From Thermohalobaculum sp039816045 (lineage in GTDB: Bacteria; Pseudomonadota; Alphaproteobacteria; Rhodobacterales; Rhodobacteraceae): a DNA stretch of 64,000 bases. Made by a program: the position numbers and the translations under genes. The DNA lies in NCBI GenBank assembly GCA_039816045.1, contig JBCBYB010000011.1:62001-126000 (forward strand), in the 5' to 3' direction. The notes beneath the pieces were generated by a model that saw only the letters and a program-made list of their open reading frames with translations, did not search any database and had not been told where the DNA came from. This document shows positions 18,275-25,625 of this stretch, piece by piece; position 1 is the stretch's first letter, and every line of letters begins with the position of its first letter.

Positions 18275-19309
18275 ATGAAAGTCTGTATTTTCGGAGCCGG
18301 TGCAATCGGCGGTTATCTCGCGGTGGGTTTGGCCAAAGTGCCGGGTGTTGAGGTCTCTGTGATCGCCCGCGGGGCGCATCTCGAGGCGATCCAGACCAAG
18401 GGCCTGACGCTGATCAAGGATGGCGAAGAGACGACGGTTCAGGTCAAGGCCGCAAAAGACCCCGCCGAGATCGGCCCGGTCGATGTGGTTTTCAACTGCC
18501 TCAAAGCGCACCAGGCCTGGCAGTCCGCCGAGACGCTGGTGCCGCTCCTTGGCCCCGATACGGCGGTGGTCTGCTGTCAGAACGGCGTGCCGTGGTGGTA
18601 CTTCCACGGGATCGAGGGCGAGCATGCCGGCAAGCGCATGGATGCGGTGGACCGTGCCGACCGCCAGTGGACCCTGATCGGGCCAGAGCGCGCGATCGGC
18701 TGCTCGGTCTACCCGGCCGCCGAGATTGCGGAGCCGGGCGTCATCAAGCACGTCTATGGCGACAAGTTCGCCCTCGGCGAGCCGGACGGATCGACCTCTG
18801 AGCGGATCACCAAGATCTCTGAGCTGATGGAGCAGGGTGGCTTCCGCGCGCCGGTGCTCGACGACATCCGCTCCGAGCTGTGGCTGAAGCTGTGGGGCAA
18901 CCTCTGCTTTAACCCGATCTCGGCCCTGACCCGCGGCACGCTGGATGTGGTCGCTGCCCATCCGACCTCACGCGCCACCGCCAAGTCGATGATGCTGGAG
19001 GCTCAGGGGATCGCAGAGAGCCTCGGCGCCAGCTTCCGCGTGGATGTGGAGCGGCGGATCAACGGCGCGGCCAAGGTCGGCAAGCACCGCACTTCGATGC
19101 TGCAGGACTTCGAGGCCGACAAGGCAATGGAGATCGACGCCCTTGTTACGGCCGTGCAAGAGATGGGCCGCATCACCGGGCACCCGACGCCGACCATCGA
19201 CGTGGTGCTGGGCCTCGTCCAGCAGCTCGCGATGAACCAAGGTCTCTACCCGACCTATCCGGAAGAGGCCCCTGCCGAGGACAAGGCGGCGGAGAGCGCA
19301 GCCGCCTGA
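18275..19309 (+). CDS. Ketopantoate reductase-like (ApbA/PanE family) oxidoreductase
   Basis: This 344-residue NADPH-dependent enzyme has the Rossmann start MKVCIFGAGAIGGYLAVGLA, the family motif VDVVFNCLKAHQAW and VCCQNGVPWWYF, and the C-terminal helical domain around SELWLKLWGNLCFNPISALT. The catalytic Lys of the family lies in the ELWLKLWGN region. ApbA/PanE members reduce 2-dehydropantoate or other 2-oxo acids to 2-hydroxy acids. At 344 residues it is longer than E. coli PanE (about 303), and no panB or panC is nearby, so a 2-hydroxy-acid role linked to the neighbouring aminotransferase and formyl-CoA genes is possible. A perfect palindrome at 18204 may control it. Confidence 0.85.
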   Translation: MKVCIFGAGAIGGYLAVGLAKVPGVEVSVIARGAHLEAIQTKGLTLIKDGEETTVQVKAAKDPAEIGPVDVVFNCLKAHQAWQSAETLVPLLGPDTAVVCCQNGVPWWYFHGIEGEHAGKRMDAVDRADRQWTLIGPERAIGCSVYPAAEIAEPGVIKHVYGDKFALGEPDGSTSERITKISELMEQGGFRAPVLDDIRSELWLKLWGNLCFNPISALTRGTLDVVAAHPTSRATAKSMMLEAQGIAESLGASFRVDVERRINGAAKVGKHRTSMLQDFEADKAMEIDALVTAVQEMGRITGHPTPTIDVVLGLVQQLAMNQGLYPTYPEEAPAEDKAAESAAA

Positions 19310-19313
19310 GCGG

Positions 19314-20177
19314 CTAGTGCACCATGACGACCGGCAGGGTGGCGTGCTCGACGATGTGCTGGCTCACCCCGCCGAAAAGCTGCTCCCGCCCGCGGCTTTG
19401 GTGATAAGCGCCCATCAACAGGGCGCTCGCCCCGCAGTCACCCGCCTCGTGGAGGATCGCTCCGCCGATGTCCCCTGTCGTGCGGAAGCTCCGGATGTCG
19501 GCCGTGATGCCCCGAACAGCCAGGGTCCGCGCGAAGTCCTCCGCTGACACGCCGTCATCGGTTGCCCCGCCGGTGACGATGCTGACGCGGCCCGCGGAGC
19601 CGATCAGCGTGCTTCCGAGAGCCACCGCCCGCGCCGCCTCGGTCGACCCATTCCAGGCGATGGCAAGATGCGCCAACGGATCCGCCGGTGCCTCCCCGGG
19701 CGGGCACATCAGACAGGGGCGCCCGGCCTGCACCAACCCGGCATAGAGCGTGTTGAGACCGAGGCTTGTATCGCGGTCGGGTTGGGCCACACAGATCAGA
19801 TCCGCCAGCCGACCGCGCACACCGACGATGTCGGCCTGCCGGCCCTCCACCTCATGCCAGGTCAGGCTCGCGCGTCCCGAAGGCGGCAGGGCCCCGGGTT
19901 CGACCACATCGAGCCCAGCCGCCGTGGTGTAATGATCGAACAGCCCCTTCAGATGCTCCTCTTCGCTGTCGGCCAGCCGGGTCATCGAGGACGCGATCTG
20001 CTCCTTCAGGAACGCCGGGACAACGACGCCGAAGGGCATCATATCCTCGGTCTTGGCGCGGCAGTGGATGGTCTCGATATGGGCCGAGAAACGCCGTGCA
20101 AGGGTTACCGCATGGGCCAAAACGCCCTCTCCGCGGCCGTCGCCCCGCACGGGCACCAAGATCCTGGCGAACGTCAT
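19314..20177 (-). CDS. Universal stress protein family (UspA)
   Basis: The best start is MTFARILVPVRGDGRGEGVL at 20177, giving 287 residues; upstream codons lack family similarity. The C-terminal Usp fold is recognised by LAHLAIAWNGSTEAARAVAL and the terminal GASALLMGAYHQSRGREQLF followed by GGVSQHIVEHATLPVVMVH, the usual ATP-binding G-2x-G-9x-G-S/T region. The N-terminal half looks like a more divergent second Usp unit. It is likely cytoplasmic and stress-related. It is convergent with, and 4 bases from, the ketopantoate-reductase-like gene. Confidence 0.85.
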   Translation of the reverse strand: MTFARILVPVRGDGRGEGVLAHAVTLARRFSAHIETIHCRAKTEDMMPFGVVVPAFLKEQIASSMTRLADSEEEHLKGLFDHYTTAAGLDVVEPGALPPSGRASLTWHEVEGRQADIVGVRGRLADLICVAQPDRDTSLGLNTLYAGLVQAGRPCLMCPPGEAPADPLAHLAIAWNGSTEAARAVALGSTLIGSAGRVSIVTGGATDDGVSAEDFARTLAVRGITADIRSFRTTGDIGGAILHEAGDCGASALLMGAYHQSRGREQLFGGVSQHIVEHATLPVVMVH

Positions 20178-20208
20178 CGCCGACCGCTCGCTATGCCGGT
20201 GACAGCGG

Positions 20209-20832
20209 TCACGCCTGAGACCTCTGCCGGGCCAGGTAGCCGATCCCGGCGAGCCCAAGCAACAAGAGCGGTAAGGTCGCTGGCACGGGCACGTGCGCTG
20301 CTTCCACCGTCAGGTTGTCGATGACGAAGCCGTTGTCGATCGACAGGTCAATCGCTGTGAAGGGCAAATCCGACATCAGGAACACGCTGGTGAGCTGGCC
20401 GCCCTGGGTGATGGTAACATCGATGCTGTCGACCACCGTGGTGCCGTCGAGGAAATCGACCGCCATGGTCCCCTGGCTGTCATGGATGCCGAAGCCAATG
20501 CGCGAGAGCGACCGAGAAAAGTCGAACCCGATCTCGGTGATCGTCACATCGCTTGTGCCCGGATCGACCACCGTCAGCGTGCCATCATCCGTGGCCCCGA
20601 GCGCCCGCGTCGAGGTCGAACGCGCGTCATAGGGCTCGGCGGCGGCGGAGGTCGTCGTGATCCCGGTGATGCTGAGAGCCGTAAAGACCGGATCGGTCTC
20701 GAGGATCGAGCCGAGCGCAACACTCTCGAAATCCTCGACCAGCGGGTCATCGAAATCGGCCAGGGAAATTGCCGTCGCGCCATAAGCCGGGCTGTACGAC
20801 AGTGCCACCGCAACCAGCAGATGTCTGATCAT
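20209..20832 (-). CDS. VPLPA-CTERM (PEP-CTERM-like) secreted surface protein
   Basis: An ATG at 20832 after GGGAGAG gives 207 residues, starting with a signal peptide (MIRHLLVAVALSYSPAYGAT). The C-terminus carries the sorting tripartite signal: VPVPATLPLLLLGLAGIGYL followed by basic ARQRSQA, the VPLPA-CTERM variant handled by an exosortase/rhombosortase-type system. The middle is a beta-rich domain (FESVALGSILETDPVF, TITEIGFDFSRSLSRIGFGI) similar in style to other PEP-CTERM ectodomains with unknown ligands. It probably ends up anchored at the cell surface. The sorting enzyme is not in this window. A second such protein is at 43382-44356. Confidence 0.85.
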   Translation of the reverse strand: MIRHLLVAVALSYSPAYGATAISLADFDDPLVEDFESVALGSILETDPVFTALSITGITTTSAAAEPYDARSTSTRALGATDDGTLTVVDPGTSDVTITEIGFDFSRSLSRIGFGIHDSQGTMAVDFLDGTTVVDSIDVTITQGGQLTSVFLMSDLPFTAIDLSIDNGFVIDNLTVEAAHVPVPATLPLLLLGLAGIGYLARQRSQA

Positions 20833-20892
20833 ACCATACTCTCCCACATCCCCATAACTTGTTGATCTCGTCTTGTGGTCGGGGAGTCAAGA

Positions 20893-20918
20893 CGGAGAGG
20901 CCAGGCGCGGCCTCTCCG
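20893..20918 (-). terminator. Terminator hairpin of the formyl-CoA / fhs operon
   Basis: A perfect 10-base inverted repeat, cggagaggcc / ggcctctccg with a 6-base loop, starts 12 bases after the fhs stop and is followed on the minus strand by gtcttgact. This is the logical end of the 28.1-20.9 kb operon. Confidence 0.7.
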
Positions 20919-20929
20919 CGTCATCTGGT

Positions 20930-22609
20930 TCAGAACAGGCCCTCGACCTCGCCGGCATCGTTCAGGCGGATCGACTCCGCCGAGGGCACCCGCGGCAGGC
21001 CAGGCATGGTCATGATCTCACCGCAGATCGCCACGACGAACCCGGCCCCGGCCGAGAGCCGCACCTCGCGGATCGGCAGATCGAAGCCCGTCGGGGCCCC
21101 GCGCCGCGCCGGATCGGTGGTGAAGCTGTACTGCGTCTTGGCCATGCAGACCGGCAGGTCGCCGTATCCCGCCTCTTCCCAGGCCTTCAGCTGGTCGCGG
21201 ATCTTCTTGTCCGCCACCACGCTGTCGGCGCGGTAGATCTCCTTGGCGATGGTCTCGATTTTCTCGAAGAGCCCCATCTCGGAGGGATAAAGCGGTTTGT
21301 AGTTGGCCGTGCCGCCCTCGATCAGATCGACGACCTTCTGCGCGCACTCGGCGATGCCGGCGCCACCCTCGGCCCAGTGCTTGTTGAGCACCGCCTCGAC
21401 CCCCATCGCCGCGCAGTACTCCTTGACTGCGGCGATCTCGGCCTCGGTGTCCGCTTCGCCCGGTTTGGAGAAGTGGTTGATCCCGACGATGGTCGGCACG
21501 CCGTATTTCTGCATGTTCTCGATGTGCCGGCCGAGGTTCGCGCAGCCGGCCTTCACCGCCTCCACGTTCTCCTTGCCGAGATCGGCCTTCGTCACGCCGC
21601 CGTTCATCTTCATCGCGCGCACGGTGGCGACGATGACCACCGCCTTGGGGCTGAGGCCCGCCTTGCGGCACTTGATGTTCATGAACTTCTCGGCGCCGAG
21701 ATCCGCGCCGAAGCCCGCCTCGGTCACCACATAGTCCGCGAGCTTCAGCGCCGTCTTGGTGGCGACCACCGAGTTACAGCCATGGGCAATGTTGGCGAAC
21801 GGGCCGCCATGCACGAAGGCCGGGTTATTCTCGAGCGTCTGCACGAGGTTCGGCTGCACCGCATCCTTCAGCAGCACCGCCATGGCGCCGTCGGCCTTAA
21901 TGTCGCGGCAGTAGACCGCCGAGCGGTCGCGCCGATAGGCCACGATCATGTCGCCGAGGCGCTTCTGCAGATCCTCGAGATCCTTCGCGAGGCAGAGGAT
22001 CGCCATGACCTCCGAAGCCACGGTGATGTCAAAGCCTGCCTCCGCCGGGAAGCCGTTCGACACACCACCGAGGGAGCTGGTGATCTGGCGGAGCGCCCGG
22101 TCGTTCATGTCCAGCACCCGGCGCCAGGCGATGCGGCGCTGGTCGATCCCGAGCTCGTTGCCCCAGTAGATGTGGTTGTCGATCATCGCGCTCAGCAGGT
22201 TGTGCGCCGAGGTGATCGCGTGGAAATCGCCGGTGAAGTGGAGGTTCATCTCCTCCATCGGCACCACCTGGGCATAGCCGCCGCCGGCCGCCCCGCCCTT
22301 CATCCCGAAGTTCGGGCCGAGGGACGCCTCGCGGATGCAGATGCAGGCCTTCTTGCCGATGGCGTTCAGCCCGTCGCCGAGGCCGACGGTGGTGGTGGTC
22401 TTGCCCTCGCCCGCCGGGGTCGGGTTGATGGCGGTCACCAGGATCAGGTTGCCATCCGGCCGATCAGCAAGCGACTGGATATAGTCGGCCGAGACCTTGG
22501 CCTTGTCATGGCCATAGGGCAGCAGGTGCTGGCCCGGGATCCCAAGCTTGGCACCGATCTCCTGGATCGGCTTCTTGTTCGCCTTGCGGGCAATTTCAAT
22601 GTCGGACAT
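20930..22609 (-). CDS. fhs: Formate-tetrahydrofolate ligase
   Basis: This 559-residue enzyme makes 10-formyl-THF from formate, THF and ATP. The P-loop-like motif INPTPAGEGKTTTTVGLGDG is present, with REASLGPNFGMKGGAAGGGY and the potassium/THF region HNLLSAMIDNHIYWGNELG. Length matches the family. It is the last gene of the operon with the formyl-CoA enzymes, 27 bases after the 10-formyl-THF hydrolase-like gene. In this setting it should capture formate released upstream into the folate C1 pool, or run in reverse. A terminator follows. Confidence 0.96.
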   Translation of the reverse strand: MSDIEIARKANKKPIQEIGAKLGIPGQHLLPYGHDKAKVSADYIQSLADRPDGNLILVTAINPTPAGEGKTTTTVGLGDGLNAIGKKACICIREASLGPNFGMKGGAAGGGYAQVVPMEEMNLHFTGDFHAITSAHNLLSAMIDNHIYWGNELGIDQRRIAWRRVLDMNDRALRQITSSLGGVSNGFPAEAGFDITVASEVMAILCLAKDLEDLQKRLGDMIVAYRRDRSAVYCRDIKADGAMAVLLKDAVQPNLVQTLENNPAFVHGGPFANIAHGCNSVVATKTALKLADYVVTEAGFGADLGAEKFMNIKCRKAGLSPKAVVIVATVRAMKMNGGVTKADLGKENVEAVKAGCANLGRHIENMQKYGVPTIVGINHFSKPGEADTEAEIAAVKEYCAAMGVEAVLNKHWAEGGAGIAECAQKVVDLIEGGTANYKPLYPSEMGLFEKIETIAKEIYRADSVVADKKIRDQLKAWEEAGYGDLPVCMAKTQYSFTTDPARRGAPTGFDLPIREVRLSAGAGFVVAICGEIMTMPGLPRVPSAESIRLNDAGEVEGLF

Positions 22610-22636
22610 CTGCGCTCTCCAATTGTCCCGGCGGGC

Positions 22637-23554
22637 TTATGCCCCCAGCTTTGTTCCGGCTTTCAAGGCCGCTTCTTGCGCCCAGTCGGTGGCCGGGATT
22701 TTCCCTGACCCCGCCGGACGTACGCGTTTTAGGAGGATGCGCCCGCCTTCTGCCTGCACGGTTACGCCGTCCTCGGTGACGGAGACGACCTCTCCCGGTG
22801 TGCCTGTACCCTCTGCGGGACGGGCGTCATAGAGCTGGACTTCCGATCCGCCGATTGTGGTCCAAGCGCCGGGCTGCGGATTGCAGCCGCGGATCAGGTT
22901 GTAGACCTCCGCCGCGGGCTTGCCCCAGTCGATCTCGGCGTCCTTCTTGCGGCACCAGCTCTCATAGGTGGCGCGGCTCTCGTCCTGCGCGGTGCGGGGC
23001 GGGGAGCCTGCGCGGAAGAGGTCGCAGACCTCGAGCACGCTGTCGACGCCGGCCGGGAAGATCTTCTTGAAGTAGACATCGCCCAGGGTCTCGTCCGGGC
23101 CGATATCGCACTCCCACTGCAGCAGGATATCGCCCTCGTCGAGCCCATCGGTCGGGTAGAACCAGGAGAGCCCGGATTTGGTCGACCCCCAGATGATCGG
23201 CCAGTTGATCGAGCTCGGCCCCCGGTGGAGCGGCAAGAGCGAGGGGTGGAAGCAGATCGACCCCATCTTGGGTGTGTCGCGCGCCGCCTCCGGCACGAAG
23301 ATGATGACATAGGCCATCACCATCAGATCCGCTTCGTGGGAGGCAAGCTCGGCCACGACCTCCGGGCTCTTGAACTCTGCCGGCTGGTAGACCGGGATCC
23401 CCGCCGCCAGCGCGGCCTCTTTCAGGGGATCGAGCGGGCGGCCCTCCTTGTCCGGGGCCACGTAGACGGCCACCACCTCATCGGTGCCCGCCTCCAGGAT
23501 CTTCTCGAGCGCGGCTTTCCCGAAAGCCTGGCTCCCCATCACAATCAGTCTCAC
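22637..23554 (-). CDS. 10-formyl-THF hydrolase-like protein (N-terminal domain type of 10-formyl-THF dehydrogenase)
   Basis: This 305-residue protein matches the Fmt fold but follows the folate-hydrolase domain of ALDH1L1, not methionyl-tRNA formyltransferase. It has SICFHPSLLPLHRGPSSINW (ALDH1L1-type SLLPxHRGxSxINW; Fmt has SLLPRWRG) and TDGLDEGDILLQWECDIGPD. The catalytic His103 and Asp142 align with His106 and Asp142 of ALDH1L1. A C-terminal OB-like domain (YNLIRGCNPQPGAWTTIGGS, GEVVSVTEDGVTVQAEGGRI) is present. No aldehyde dehydrogenase domain follows, so it would release formate or pass the formyl group on. It is 27 bases from fhs, so both act on the same folate. An unusual formyl acceptor cannot be excluded. 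Confidence 0.8.
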   Translation of the reverse strand: MRLIVMGSQAFGKAALEKILEAGTDEVVAVYVAPDKEGRPLDPLKEAALAAGIPVYQPAEFKSPEVVAELASHEADLMVMAYVIIFVPEAARDTPKMGSICFHPSLLPLHRGPSSINWPIIWGSTKSGLSWFYPTDGLDEGDILLQWECDIGPDETLGDVYFKKIFPAGVDSVLEVCDLFRAGSPPRTAQDESRATYESWCRKKDAEIDWGKPAAEVYNLIRGCNPQPGAWTTIGGSEVQLYDARPAEGTGTPGEVVSVTEDGVTVQAEGGRILLKRVRPAGSGKIPATDWAQEAALKAGTKLGA

Positions 23555-23584
23555 GCGCTCTCCCCTTCGGTTTTGACCTCCGGG

Positions 23585-23785
23585 CTAGGGCGACATGCCT
23601 GCCAGAGGGCTGTCTGTTTTGTGGCACTGGCCATCCGCCGACGACCAATAGCCTCCTTGCCGGTCGCAAGTGAGTGCCTCGGGTCCCGGCCCGGCCCCAG
23701 GGACCACGAGAAGCCCCAGAACCAATGCGCTCATCAACCCCATCGAGGCCAGCATCACCCAGCCGTTTTCGGTCTGCTCTTCCAT
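23585..23785 (-). CDS. Small single-span membrane protein, 66 aa
   Basis: The ATG at 23785 follows AGGGCGACG. The peptide begins MEEQTENGWVMLASMGLMSA and has one hydrophobic segment at about residues 9-31, then a short tail with two cysteines (TCDRQGGYWSSADGQC). The Cys-x-x-x-Gly-Gly-x-Trp-x(6)-Cys pattern suggests a periplasmic disulfide. It lies between frc and the formyl-THF hydrolase-like gene on the same strand and is probably co-transcribed. I do not recognise the family; the function is unknown. Confidence 0.6.
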   Translation of the reverse strand: MEEQTENGWVMLASMGLMSALVLGLLVVPGAGPGPEALTCDRQGGYWSSADGQCHKTDSPLAGMSP

Positions 23786-23910
23786 GGCGTCGCCCTTTGC
23801 TGCAATGCCGCATCCGTGCCCCGGGACTTAGGCCGCGTTTCGCGGAGGTCTTTCCACAGGGCAAGAATGCGATAGGGCAAACGCGGTTAACGTGACCTCA
23901 CTCCGCGGCT

Positions 23911-25182
23911 TTACTCTGCGGCCTTGGGCAGCTGGCCGATGGCACCGGAGCCCGCGATCTCCACCAGCTCGTCGTCCGAGTAGCCGAGCACGTCGCGCAG
24001 GATCTCATCCGTATGCTCGCCGAGCAGGGGCGAGCGCGTCACCTCCACCGGGCTGTCCGACATCTTGATGGGGCAGCCGACGGTGTAATAGTCGCCCCGC
24101 TCCGGATGCGGCACCTTCACGATTGTTCCCGTCGCGTGGAGGCCCTCATCCTCCATGATCTCCTTCATCGACAGGATAGGACCGACGGGGATGTTCAGCG
24201 GGTTGCAGATTTCCATCACCTCGAACTTGGTCTTGGTCATGGTCCACTGCTCGATCCGCTCGAAGATGGCGTTCAGCTTGTCGAGCCGCTCGGGCGGTGT
24301 CGAATAGCCCTCCTTGGTCTTCCACTCGGGCTCGCCGATCACATCGCAGACATGTTCCCACACCGCCGCCTGGGTGATGAAATAGGTGTAGGCGTTGGGG
24401 TCCGTCTCCCAGCCCTTGCATTTGAGGATGCGGCCCGGCTGCCCGCCGCCGCTGTCGTTGCCGGCACGCGGGGTCGCCTCGCCAAAGGGGATGCCCTCGC
24501 CGAACTGGCTGTATTCCTTGAGCGGCCCGGCTTCGAGGCGCTGCTGGTCGCGCAGTTTCACCCGGCAAAGGTTCAGAACGCCGTCCTGCATCGGAGCCAG
24601 CACCTTCTGACCGCGGCCCGAGGTCTCGCGCTGATAGAGCGCCGCGACGATCCCGAGCGCCAGGTGCAGCCCGGTGCCAGAATCGCCGATCTGTGCGCCC
24701 GTCACCACCGGCGGGCCGTCGAGGAACCCGGTTGTCGAGGCCGAGCCGCCAGCGCACTGCGCGACGTTCTCGTAGACCTTGCAGTCCTCGTATTTGCCGG
24801 GGCCGAAGCCCTTCACGGACGCCATGATCATCCGCGGGTTGATCTCCTGGATCCGCTCCCAGGAGAACCCCATCCGGTCGAGCGCACCCGGCGCAAAGTT
24901 CTCGACCAGCACATCGCAGCTCTCGATCAGCTTGGTCAGAACCTCCTTGCCTTTCGGCGTCTTGGGGTTCAGCTCGATCGAGCGCTTGTTGTGGTTGAGC
25001 ATGGTGAAATAGAGGCTGTCCGCCCCCGGCACATCCACCAACTGCTTGCGGGTCGCGTCGCCGACACCGGGGCGCTCGACCTTGATCACATCGGCGCCGA
25101 ACCAGGCGAGCAGCTGGGTGCAGGTCGGGCCCGACTGCACATGGGTGAAATCGAGAATTCGAACGCCGTCGAGCGCTTTCAT
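23911..25182 (-). CDS. frc: Formyl-CoA:oxalate CoA-transferase family (class III CoA transferase)
   Basis: This 423-residue protein aligns along its length with Frc of Oxalobacter and YfdW: LDGVRILDFTHVQSGPTCTQ, SLYFTMLNHNKRSIELNPKT, ENFAPGALDRMGFSWERIQE, VYENVAQCAGG, and ILKCKGWETDPNAYTYF. The catalytic Asp is D167 in GAQIGDSGTGLHL (Frc D169). The glycine loop is SGGGQP instead of GGGGQP. The position of Frc Trp48 is Gln47 here (DATRKQLVD), a residue that shapes the small-acid pocket. It moves CoA between formyl-CoA and a carboxylate. The start ATG overlaps the stop of the preceding gene (ATGA), so translation is coupled. Oxalate is the default acceptor, but the changed residue leaves room for another acid. 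Confidence 0.9.
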   Translation of the reverse strand: MKALDGVRILDFTHVQSGPTCTQLLAWFGADVIKVERPGVGDATRKQLVDVPGADSLYFTMLNHNKRSIELNPKTPKGKEVLTKLIESCDVLVENFAPGALDRMGFSWERIQEINPRMIMASVKGFGPGKYEDCKVYENVAQCAGGSASTTGFLDGPPVVTGAQIGDSGTGLHLALGIVAALYQRETSGRGQKVLAPMQDGVLNLCRVKLRDQQRLEAGPLKEYSQFGEGIPFGEATPRAGNDSGGGQPGRILKCKGWETDPNAYTYFITQAAVWEHVCDVIGEPEWKTKEGYSTPPERLDKLNAIFERIEQWTMTKTKFEVMEICNPLNIPVGPILSMKEIMEDEGLHATGTIVKVPHPERGDYYTVGCPIKMSDSPVEVTRSPLLGEHTDEILRDVLGYSDDELVEIAGSGAIGQLPKAAE

Positions 25183-25625
25183 TGGGATACTCCATCGAGT
25201 TTGGTTACCCGGTAGCCATGGCAGATGCACTCGAAAGTGCGGTCATGGAAGGTGATGACAAGGTGCCGGTCCTCATCAAAGATTGCCGACGAATGACGGG
25301 GGTGAACGCGATTGCCCCGTTCGATCGACCGGATCCACGGGGAATGGGCTACTTCTTGGACGGCGTATGGCGTCAAACCGGCACCCCAAAGCGGGTGTCC
25401 GCTAAGGGCCTCATCATTCGGCCAACCGAGATAATGCGCCGATACCAGGTCGAAGTCGATGCGCACGCGGCCGCCGCCATCCGCCGCACAAGCGCCGTAG
25501 CTGATCGCAAGATCCAGAGCGTCCGCGCTGAGCGCGAGACGCTCGTCCCCCGGATCCGGGCGCGGGACGCCCGGCACAGGGGTAACGGAAGGCTCCGGAT
25601 GGGACATGGCGGCGGTGTCGCTCAC
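25179..25625 (-). CDS. Unknown 148-aa protein coupled between the ThDP lyase and frc
   Basis: A GTG start at 25625 overlaps the lyase stop (GTGA), and its own stop overlaps the frc ATG (ATGA), so it is translated in step with both enzymes; an internal ATG at 25607 is the alternative. The body contains LALSADALDLAISYGACAAD, GRVRIDFDLVSAHYLGWPND, HSPWIRSIERGNRVHPRHSS and DRHLVITFHDRTFECICHGY. There is no signal or membrane segment. The size and alternating pattern could fit a PAS-like alpha/beta sensor fold, but this is weak. I do not recognise the family. The double overlap suggests a subunit, chaperone or activator of the CoA enzymes. Confidence 0.7.
   Translation of the reverse strand: MSDTAAMSHPEPSVTPVPGVPRPDPGDERLALSADALDLAISYGACAADGGGRVRIDFDLVSAHYLGWPNDEALSGHPLWGAGLTPYAVQEVAHSPWIRSIERGNRVHPRHSSAIFDEDRHLVITFHDRTFECICHGYRVTKLDGVSQ

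Noticed and set aside
20873..22708. 611-codon plus-strand frame opposite fhs
   Set aside because: Shadow of fhs; no recognisable protein features.
24013..25215. 400-codon plus-strand frame opposite frc
   Set aside because: Shadow of frc, whose match to formyl-CoA transferases is end to end.
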